Shown: one piece after another, positions 1-8,723 of the stretch
Layout: each line of letters starts with the position of its first letter
Position numbering within the stretch: position 1 is the first letter of the stretch
Assembly (NCBI GenBank): GCA_017444325.1
Contig: JAFSWV010000185.1
Coordinates: 1 to 13,899, forward strand
DNA: 13,899 bases
Direction: 5' to 3'
From: a bacterium
GTDB lineage: Bacteria > Auribacterota > UBA3054
Translations under genes and position numbers: made by a program
The notes under the pieces: model-generated
The model's input: the letters and a program-made list of their open reading frames with translations, nothing else
Database searches by the model: none
Told to the model about the DNA's origin: nothing

Positions 1-1250
<1,250 letters not shown>

Positions 1251-1277
1251 AATATTTTCTCCTTAAATTTTCAAAAG

Positions 1278-1562
1278 TTAGTCGATGACGGCGATGACGT
1301 CTTCCTCGCGAAGGATGATGTACTTCTCATCATTGTAGGTGATCTCGGTTCCGCCGTATTTGGTGATCAAAACGTTGTCGCCAACCTTGACTTCCAAGGG
1401 GACGCGCTTGCCGTCTTCCACTTTGCCGGGACCCACGGCGATCACTTTCGCTTCCTGGGGTTTTTCCTTGGCGGATTCAGGGATGAAGATGCCGCCTTTC
1501 TGGGAAAGGGATTCCACACGCTGGACCAGAATGTGATCAGAGAGAGGTTTGATCTTTTTCAT
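1278..1562 (-). CDS. groES: 10 kDa co-chaperonin GroES
   Basis: GroES forms the heptameric lid that caps GroEL and closes the folding chamber. The 94-residue protein has the normal family length. It begins MKKIKPLSDHILVQRVE, has the mobile-loop region around residues 17-30 with GGIFIP (23-28), and ends with the typical EEDVIAVID-type strand. An AAGGAG ribosome-binding site (1570-1575) lies 7 bases before the ATG. The gene lies 37 bases downstream of dnaK and 27 upstream of groEL. Both gaps are A/T-rich and contain no hairpin followed by a T-run, so all three genes probably share one transcript. No separate promoter is evident in the short dnaK-groES gap, although a weak AT-rich one cannot be excluded. 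Confidence 0.98.
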   Translation of the reverse strand: MKKIKPLSDHILVQRVESLSQKGGIFIPESAKEKPQEAKVIAVGPGKVEDGKRVPLEVKVGDNVLITKYGGTEITYNDEKYIILREEDVIAVID

Positions 1563-1599
1563 AATAAGTCTCCTTATTTTTTTATTTATTTTTGATTAA

Positions 1600-3510
<1,911 letters not shown>

Positions 3511-3559
3511 ATTTACCTCTCTTTGTTTGTTTACTATTTTATAACGCGTAAATTAATAA

Positions 3560-3576
3560 AGCAATTACCGTGCCAA
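3560..3576 (-). promoter_or_regulatory. Sigma-54 (RpoN) -24/-12 promoter of dnaK-groES-groEL
   Basis: Read on the minus strand the site is TTGGCACGGTAATTGCT. It matches the sigma-54 consensus YTGGCACG-N4-TTGCW at every specified base. The invariant GG (3574-3573) and GC (3562-3561) are exactly 10 bases apart. Taking the GC as -13/-12 puts transcription start near 3549, giving a leader of about 39 nt to the dnaK ATG with its ribosome-binding site inside. Sigma-54 promoters need an AAA+ enhancer-binding protein, so the inverted repeats upstream are candidate activator sites. This is sequence matching only; the activator is not in the window. Confidence 0.85.
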
Positions 3577-3578
3577 AA

Positions 3579-3594
3579 TTAAAGCACGCTTTAA
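3579..3594. repeat. 16-bp inverted repeat abutting the -24 element
   Basis: Minus-strand TTAAAGCGTGCTTTAA consists of two perfect 7-base arms around a 2-base centre, starting 2 bases upstream of the sigma-54 -24 box. Its centre lies near -37 relative to the predicted start. That position suits an operator or an architectural protein site better than a classical remote enhancer. It is not a CIRCE element, which has TTAGCACTC arms and a 9-base spacer. Function is inferred from symmetry and position only. Confidence 0.5.
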
Positions 3595-3610
3595 GAGAGG
3601 TTTAATCAAA

Positions 3611-3624
3611 AGCCCTTAAGGGCT
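3611..3624 (-). terminator. 14-bp perfect palindrome, weak terminator of rluD or operator of dnaK
   Basis: AGCCCTTAAGGGCT is a perfect palindrome located 46 bases past the rluD stop codon. On the minus strand it is followed by TTTTGATT, the layout of an intrinsic terminator. However, the stem is only 5 pairs around a TTAA loop and the T-run is short, so termination would be weak. Its centre is near -69 relative to the predicted dnaK start, so it could equally be a protein-binding site. The sequence does not separate the two roles. Confidence 0.4.
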
Positions 3625-3628
3625 AAAT

Positions 3629-3673
3629 GTGACATTTCGGCGCAAAACCGAAAGAAGGGTGAAATAATGTCAC
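3629..3673. repeat. Nested inverted repeats upstream of dnaK, candidate activator site
   Basis: An outer pair GTGACATT (3629-3636) and AATGTCAC (3666-3673) encloses an inner pair TTTCGG (3635-3640) and CCGAAA (3648-3653). The right outer arm overlaps the rluD stop codon (3670-3672). The outer repeat is centred about 100 bases upstream of the predicted sigma-54 start, within the usual range for enhancer-binding protein sites. No T-run follows on the minus strand, so it is a poor terminator. With the next two palindromes it makes the whole rluD-dnaK gap (3511-3669) a dense array of symmetric elements. The role is inferred. Confidence 0.45.
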
Positions 3674-4638
3674 TTTTTGGAGCTTTTCTTAAGGCAGAGA
3701 TCCGCGAGCGCTTCCCTAACCCTGAGGTAGTCTTCCGGCAGAGGCGCGGTGACGCAAACAGGCTCCCCGGTCACGGGGTGGTCGAGCTCTAATCTGTAGG
3801 CGTGCAGCATCTGGCGCTCCGCGTGGCAAAGCTTAGTCAGTTTGGCGGCGCTGCGGCCGTAGGTGGCGTCCCCTATCACGGGATGCCCGATATGCGCCAA
3901 CTGCACCCTGATCTGGTGCGTGCGCCCGGTCTCGATGATAAGGCTGAGTTCCGAGGCGGTCGTCGCGAAAGCCTGGACGACTTTTCCGTTCGTGATGGCA
4001 ACTCTTCCCTTCTCAGGATTCTGTACGACCGCCATCTTCTTGCGGTCGGCGTTGCTGCGGGCCAGGTAATCAATGAGCTCGAAGGGGCTTCTCTGCGGCA
4101 GACCCAAGACCAGCGCGCGGTATTCTTTGGTGAAGCTCCTTTCCGAAAACATTTCCAGCATTTTCAGCCTTACTGCTTCGCTCTTGGCGACCATGATGAG
4201 GCCCGATGTATCCTTGTCGAGACGATGAACGATGCCTGGCCGTTCCGGATCGCCCACGGAAGTGAGGAAAGGATAGCGGTGGATGAGCTGCTGCACGAGC
4301 GTCACCTCTTTTTCCGTCCCTGCTCCGGGATGCACCGTCAAGCCCGCCGGCTTATTAACGATAAGAAGATGCTCGTCTTCATAGGCTATATCAAGGTCGC
4401 CCTCCGCGGGCTTCAGTTCGCTCTTGGTTTCCAGCGGCTCGAAGAAAGCGATCGTTTCGCCGCCCGAAAGTTTGAAAGCCGGACGGACTTTCTCGCCGTC
4501 CACGGTCAGGCAGCCGTCTTTTATGAGCGCCGTTATGCGGGCGCGCGAAATGGTCTTCAAGGCGTCGGAAAGGAAAACATCGACTCTGACGCTTCCCTTT
4601 TCGCCGTCGTAGGTGAACTTGTGCTTAGTTCCCTTCAT
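3670..4638 (-). CDS. rluD: RluA-family rRNA pseudouridine synthase, RluD-like
   Basis: This enzyme converts specific uridines of 23S rRNA to pseudouridine. The 322-residue protein has an N-terminal S4 RNA-binding domain (about 15-75, including SRARITALIKDGCLTVDGEK). The catalytic domain carries VNKPAGLTVHPG (94-105) and the active-site motif HRLDKDTSG (138-146), with D141 expected to be the nucleophile. TGRTHQIRVQLAH and GHPVIGDATYG are further family signatures. S4 plus catalytic domain at this length points to RluD rather than the shorter RluA; members of the family differ in target uridine, so the exact site is not proven. It follows obg after 8 bases and has no clear ribosome-binding site of its own, suggesting co-transcription and possibly coupled translation. 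Both obg and this gene act on large ribosomal subunit maturation. Confidence 0.93.
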   Translation of the reverse strand: MKGTKHKFTYDGEKGSVRVDVFLSDALKTISRARITALIKDGCLTVDGEKVRPAFKLSGGETIAFFEPLETKSELKPAEGDLDIAYEDEHLLIVNKPAGLTVHPGAGTEKEVTLVQQLIHRYPFLTSVGDPERPGIVHRLDKDTSGLIMVAKSEAVRLKMLEMFSERSFTKEYRALVLGLPQRSPFELIDYLARSNADRKKMAVVQNPEKGRVAITNGKVVQAFATTASELSLIIETGRTHQIRVQLAHIGHPVIGDATYGRSAAKLTKLCHAERQMLHAYRLELDHPVTGEPVCVTAPLPEDYLRVREALADLCLKKSSKK

Positions 4639-4646
4639 CGCTTAAA

Positions 4647-5639
4647 TTATTTTTTGAAGATAACGTCGTGGATCTTATCGACGACGTCCTCGATGCCGAT
4701 GCCGTCTTTGGCGGAGATGGGAATGACTTCCAAACCTTTGTATTTGCGCTTGAACTTCGCGAGGTTGGATTTAGCGTCGGGCAAATCCATTTTGTTCGCG
4801 ATCACGATCTTTTCGCGGGCCGCCAGTTCTTCGTCGTAACTAGCCAGTTCGTTAAGAAGCACCGCGTAGTCGTTCCTGGGATCGCGCTGGTCCATCGCGC
4901 CCATGTCGATTATTATAAGGAGCGCGCGGCATCTTTCAACGTGCTTTAGGAACGCGTGCCCCAGACCGACGTTGCGGTGCGCGCCTTCGATAAGCCCAGG
5001 AATGTCCGCGATGACAGCCTTGCTGTAATCCTTGAAGTCAAGGATGCCGAGCACGGGCGCCAGCGTTGTGAAAGGATAGCTGGCGATCCTGGAATGCACT
5101 TTCGTGGCGGCGGAAATGAAAGTCGATTTGCCGGCGTTGGGATAGCCTACGAGGGCTATATCCGCCATCACTTTCAGTTCCAGCAATAGCGTGCGGCTCT
5201 CCCCTTCCGTTCCCAGAGTCACGCGGCGGGGCGCCTGGTTCGTACTGCTCTTGAAGCGCGAATTGCCAAGTCCTCCCACGCCGCCTTTGGCGACCACGAT
5301 CTCCTGTCCTTCTTCCGTAAGGTCGGCAAGCAGAACTTCGCTCTCGTCGTCGAAGACCATAGTGCCCAAGGGCACTCTTAAGATCACGTCTTCGCCGTTT
5401 TTGCCGTGCTTCTGGTTGCTGGAACCATGCTCGCCTCTGCCGGCCTTGTACTGGGGCTGGTAGATGTAGTCGCAGAGCGTCGCCAGATTCCTGTCGGCGC
5501 GCATGATGACGTTGCCGCCATCGCCGCCGTCGCCGCCGTCCGGGCCGCCCTTAGGATTGTGCTTGGCCCTGAAGAAGCTGCAGCAGCCTCTTCCGCCGTC
5601 GCCGGCCGTCACTTGTATTTTCGCTTTATCGACAAACAT
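4647..5639 (-). CDS. obg: GTPase Obg/CgtA
   Basis: Obg is an essential GTPase that binds the maturing 50S subunit and links ribosome assembly to stress and growth status. The 330-residue protein has the glycine-rich Obg fold (1-160, including GGPDGGDGGDGGNV). The G domain follows: G1 GYPNAGKS (165-172), G3 DIPG (212-215), G4 NKMD (282-285) and G5 ISAK (308-311). It ends just after the G domain, so there is no C-terminal OCT domain; this compact form is common outside Firmicutes and is not a truncation. The ATG at 5637-5639 is only 6 bases after the stop of the upstream secreted-protein gene, and only a weak A-rich ribosome-binding site is seen, so translation may depend on the upstream gene. 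rluD follows after 8 bases. Confidence 0.97.
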   Translation of the reverse strand: MFVDKAKIQVTAGDGGRGCCSFFRAKHNPKGGPDGGDGGDGGNVIMRADRNLATLCDYIYQPQYKAGRGEHGSSNQKHGKNGEDVILRVPLGTMVFDDESEVLLADLTEEGQEIVVAKGGVGGLGNSRFKSSTNQAPRRVTLGTEGESRTLLLELKVMADIALVGYPNAGKSTFISAATKVHSRIASYPFTTLAPVLGILDFKDYSKAVIADIPGLIEGAHRNVGLGHAFLKHVERCRALLIIIDMGAMDQRDPRNDYAVLLNELASYDEELAAREKIVIANKMDLPDAKSNLAKFKRKYKGLEVIPISAKDGIGIEDVVDKIHDVIFKK

Positions 5640-5645
5640 AATTTT

Positions 5646-6836
5646 TTACTTTTCAGCAGACCAGGTTGGTGTTTTTTTAAGGACTCTTACTTTCTCCTGG
5701 ACGACCAGGGCCCGGCGCAGTTCCTTGGATAGATCTTCAAGATCTTTCTTGTTGAAGATCCTTTTGTAAGCGTCCATGTTGACGCTCAAAAAAGAGCTGC
5801 CCGCTTTCTTTTCACAGAAGGCGCAGTATTTCTTGTACTCGGCTTCCACTTTGTCGTCGCTCAAGTTTTCGCCCGCAACAATGCTCTTTTGCAGTTCGTC
5901 AAGGTTCAGGCCTGAGCCTCCGTAGGTCTGGAGCTCTTTTATTATCTCCCTTAGAACTTCGTAGATGTGATGCGTCCTCAGGACGTTTATTCCCTTCCAG
6001 CCGGCCGAGAGCCACGAGAGCGTCGCGAAAGCGTAGCGATCTTTGTCAAGCTCTATGCTGATCGTAAAGGAGCGGTAGTAGTCCATAGTCGTTTCCATCC
6101 AGCCGGCGCCGGGAAGCGTAAGCCCTTTCTCCGTGGAATAGAAATAGAGGCCGGGATAAGCGGAATCAATAAGCGCGCCTTTCTGGCTGACGCTGGAAGG
6201 AGTTTCCATCAAAGTCCCGGTCAGCATGACGCGGCGCCCCTTAACGTTTCCCTGGACGTATATCCTCGTGTTGGTGTAGCAGTAGTAGGCTCCGGAGACC
6301 TCGTTGGGCGCGATAATGTCATAGTTCAAGGAAAAATCTCTTGTCAAAACGCCATCCGGTGCGGAGAACATTTTTTCCGCAATTGTTTTGCTTTTATTCG
6401 AAAGCTCTTTGGAGAAACGCAGCGTCGAATAGACAGCATGATCCGGAAGCATCGGCGAGCAGAAAAGTTTTCTTTCTTCAAAAGTATTGGTCAGAACGCC
6501 TATCGCCATGGCGCCAAAAACGCCGTTCGAGCAGGGCAGCTCCCAAGCCACGCCGGTATAAGCGTTGCTCATGACAAAATCAACGAAAGGCTCCAGTTCC
6601 GAGCAGGAGATGTTCTTGTCAAGGTTCGTCGCCTCCTTGGCCAGCACGTCAAGAGGTGAAAGGGCCTCCCTGGGCGCAGGATAATATTTCAGTCCGGAGA
6701 GGCCTATGGTCAGGGCGCTGATGACTTTCTCGCCAGCCGCGCTCTGCACGGAATCCAGACCGAAGAGAGCGCAGGCGTCCGCTGCCCACATAATAAGGGC
6801 GAAAGACACGCAAACGATAATACTTTTCATCTTCAT
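5646..6836 (-). CDS. Secreted protein of unknown function, first gene of the obg-rluD operon
   Basis: I do not recognise this 396-residue protein. It begins with a clear signal peptide: charged MKMK, hydrophobic core IIVCVSFALIM, and a likely cut after ACA (A23). It is therefore probably periplasmic or exported. A lipobox is not convincing: the residue at -3 from C22 is Ala rather than Leu. The middle (about 160-290) looks beta-rich, with RIYVQGNVKGRRVMLTGTLM and paired aromatic strands. The last 100 residues are charged and helical, with CAFC at 338-341 and further cysteines at 78, 102, 126 and 186. No catalytic motif is visible. It sits 6 bases ahead of obg, so a secreted protein of unknown role leads an operon of ribosome-assembly genes. 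The start may be ATG 6836 or the in-frame ATG at 6830; neither has a good ribosome-binding site. Confidence 0.85.
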   Translation of the reverse strand: MKMKSIIVCVSFALIMWAADACALFGLDSVQSAAGEKVISALTIGLSGLKYYPAPREALSPLDVLAKEATNLDKNISCSELEPFVDFVMSNAYTGVAWELPCSNGVFGAMAIGVLTNTFEERKLFCSPMLPDHAVYSTLRFSKELSNKSKTIAEKMFSAPDGVLTRDFSLNYDIIAPNEVSGAYYCYTNTRIYVQGNVKGRRVMLTGTLMETPSSVSQKGALIDSAYPGLYFYSTEKGLTLPGAGWMETTMDYYRSFTISIELDKDRYAFATLSWLSAGWKGINVLRTHHIYEVLREIIKELQTYGGSGLNLDELQKSIVAGENLSDDKVEAEYKKYCAFCEKKAGSSFLSVNMDAYKRIFNKKDLEDLSKELRRALVVQEKVRVLKKTPTWSAEK

Positions 6837-6953
6837 GCTTATGATTTTATCAAAAAGCCGGCGTGTTTCAATTTGAGGCTTCTTTTTCGCATGGAGTTAA
6901 TACCTATATTTAGATAGAATGATAATTGAAAATCAATATTGGAACTTATTTTT
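6837..6953. promoter_or_regulatory. Divergent AT-rich promoter region, plus-strand promoter unresolved
   Basis: These 117 bases separate two divergent operons and should carry both promoters. For the plus strand I see only weak candidates: TAGAAT (6915-6920) and GATAAT (6921-6926) as -10 boxes without convincing -35 partners, and TTGAGG (6873-6878) with GTTAAT 17 bases on. A small perfect inverted repeat, ATTGA-AAA-TCAAT (6925-6937), lies in the probable leader of the plus-strand gene. No sigma-54 box is present here. Confidence 0.3.
6844..6871 (-). promoter_or_regulatory. Candidate sigma-70-type promoter with almost no leader, for the obg-rluD operon
   Basis: On the minus strand TTGAAA (6871-6866) and TAAAAT (6849-6844) are separated by 16 bases, matching -35 and -10 consensus at 5 of 6 positions each. 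The expected start, about 7 bases past the -10 box, falls near 6837, directly against the ATG at 6836. No ribosome-binding site precedes that ATG, consistent with a leaderless transcript. It could also be a chance match in AT-rich DNA. Confidence 0.45.
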
Positions 6954-8723
6954 ATGTTTAGGCTCTTCCTTCTTATTTCTGTTTCGCTCGCAGTCCTCTC
7001 CGCCCGCGGAGAGGATGGCACTCCCTATTTCGGCAACGCCAAGGACATCGGCTGGGGGTATGGAATAGAGGAAGGACATGAGGCTTGGGACTTGGGTGTC
7101 GTCTATCTGGAAAGGAGCCCCCGCTATCCCAATCAAATGCGCAGCATAGGCAGCTCCAACCGCCCCAAGCCAGGCGACGATGTGACCTGGACCGCCCACA
7201 TCTACAAAAACGGCGGAACGCTTCCCGACCTCGGCGGCTTCACAGTCCGCTGGATCATGAACACGAAAACTTGCGCCGAAACGAAAATAGAAGTTGACAA
7301 GCAGGAAAAAGATTTCTACTCCTCCAGTTTCAAATGGACTGTTCCCTGCGATTATCGCTATGATTTCACAAAGCCCCTCACAAACACTTTGACGGCGGTC
7401 ATCGTCCCTCCCGCCGGCCTAACTGACCGCAACCCTTCCAACGACTTTCTGCGCGTTTATATGGACGCGCTGCCCATAACCGTTCCCGTCTATACGGAAA
7501 CTTTCGAACGCTACACCGATCCTACAAAGCTCTCCTTCTTCGACCGCATGAACGACTGCTTTGAGTGGACCAACAAACGCTTTGAAGCGGCCAAGTATCC
7601 CATGTCCCCCTACGGCATCATAGACAGACTGAGAATAGACAAGCTTTACTTCGTGAACAAGGAATTCCTGGAAACGCGCTTCACGGGAGACCCTGACGCG
7701 GCCACGACAGTCATCTTCAACGAGCAGGGGCCGCTGGGCAACTACCGCGGATTCGACTGGTACTGGATCGGACAGAATTTCTGGTGGAACGGACACGGGA
7801 TCTTTTCCGAAAGAGGCTACGGCGCCTTCTGCCACGAGTTCGGTCACTCCCTGCAAGTCCCCGACACTTACATCTTCAACATCCGCCCGGAACTGAACGA
7901 CGTGACCGGCGAGGAGATCCCCTGCGCCTGGATGGACACTCCCGGAAAGCGCTGCATGATGCGGGACAGCTACACTCGCTATTCCCACTTCTCCGAGCTT
8001 TCGGCCTACGAAGCCAACCGCCAGGCCGGCGTAATCAGGAAGCAGCCCTCCGAGGAAGCCTATTCCTACGGGCGCGAATACAAAGGATGGTTCATAAGCG
8101 ACCTGCCGAAAAAACTGCGCTTCAAGCTTTATTCGCAAAACGGACGGGAACTCTTGGGAGCAAAAGTCAGGATCTACCGCTGCGCGGACCGGGGATATTT
8201 CATCGGCGTGACCAACATAGTCATGAAGGAATTAGCTTACCCGGAAGGCGGGATCTGCTTCGATCCCAAGTTCCAGGCTGAAAGAGGCAAGCACGGCGTC
8301 AACACCTTCTTCATAACCGTGGGCGAAGGCGAAGGCAGAAAGTCTCTGGTCCTTGACCAGCTGCGCTTCAACTACCGCTACGCAAAAGGCGAAACTTATC
8401 TGCAGTCTTTCTCTTTCACCAACGATTACCGCGAAACGAAATTAACTGATCTTAGCTGCAAAATCAATAACGATACGGCGGTCTGGAAGATCACCCTGAG
8501 CGACACATACGGCGCCTCCATGAGGATCTCCCCCACCGTTTCCGGTCTGAAGAAAAAAAGTTTCAGTCCGTTTTGCCCCAATTTCCTGCATAACATCAAG
8601 GCGGACGAAAAAGTAATAAGCTTCTACTTTCAGGCCCGCTCCAAAGACTGCGTCCCCACGCCGATCTACGAATTCAATTGTAATGTTGAGAATATAAAAG
8701 CAACTTTTAAGGAAATAGAATGA
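6954..8723 (+). CDS. Secreted zinc metallopeptidase-like protein, single CARDB-zincin module (unit A)
   Basis: This 589-residue protein looks like an exported zinc endopeptidase of the M6/metzincin type. A signal peptide (MFRLFLLISVSLAVLSARG) leads to module A from W45. The module has a CARDB-like beta domain (about 45-175; PGDDVTWTAHIYKNGG, then NPSNDFLRVYMDA), a zincin domain with H294-E295-F-G-H298 and D304 as probable third ligand, and a Met-turn-like MM (335-336). A C-terminal beta region follows. It is homologous to both halves of the next protein but has no PEP-CTERM signal. Position 7 of the zinc motif is Gln301, where metzincins normally have Gly. The C-terminal segment lacks the RWAYSE motif seen in the other two copies. 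ATG 6954 is preferred over an upstream TTG (6939) because it places the signal peptide at the N-terminus; the ribosome-binding site is weak. Stop overlaps the next start as ATGA. Substrate unknown. Confidence 0.82.
   Translation: MFRLFLLISVSLAVLSARGEDGTPYFGNAKDIGWGYGIEEGHEAWDLGVVYLERSPRYPNQMRSIGSSNRPKPGDDVTWTAHIYKNGGTLPDLGGFTVRWIMNTKTCAETKIEVDKQEKDFYSSSFKWTVPCDYRYDFTKPLTNTLTAVIVPPAGLTDRNPSNDFLRVYMDALPITVPVYTETFERYTDPTKLSFFDRMNDCFEWTNKRFEAAKYPMSPYGIIDRLRIDKLYFVNKEFLETRFTGDPDAATTVIFNEQGPLGNYRGFDWYWIGQNFWWNGHGIFSERGYGAFCHEFGHSLQVPDTYIFNIRPELNDVTGEEIPCAWMDTPGKRCMMRDSYTRYSHFSELSAYEANRQAGVIRKQPSEEAYSYGREYKGWFISDLPKKLRFKLYSQNGRELLGAKVRIYRCADRGYFIGVTNIVMKELAYPEGGICFDPKFQAERGKHGVNTFFITVGEGEGRKSLVLDQLRFNYRYAKGETYLQSFSFTNDYRETKLTDLSCKINNDTAVWKITLSDTYGASMRISPTVSGLKKKSFSPFCPNFLHNIKADEKVISFYFQARSKDCVPTPIYEFNCNVENIKATFKEIE

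Noticed and set aside
3511..3669. CIRCE/HrcA operator or sigma-32-type promoter upstream of dnaK
   Set aside because: No TTAGCACTC-N9-GAGTGCTAA and no CTTGAA plus CCCCAT pairing is present; the nearest palindrome has different arms and a 2-base centre.
4647..4700. Truncation of obg because the C-terminal OCT domain is absent
   Set aside because: The G domain is complete through G5 and a terminal helix, and the rluD start follows normally; compact Obg proteins are common.
3802..4839. 345-residue plus-strand frame across rluD and the end of obg
   Set aside because: It spans two well-identified minus-strand genes and has no motif of its own.
5767..5772. Lipobox making the unknown 396-residue protein a lipoprotein (residues around C22)
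   Set aside because: The -3 residue before C22 is Ala rather than Leu/Val/Ile and the -2 residue is Asp. A type I signal peptidase cut after A23 fits better. The listed coordinates are approximate to the gene and not a site call.
6939..6953. Upstream TTG start for the first metallopeptidase gene
   Set aside because: It would add MELIF before an otherwise normal signal peptide and has no ribosome-binding site; ATG 6954 is the simpler start.
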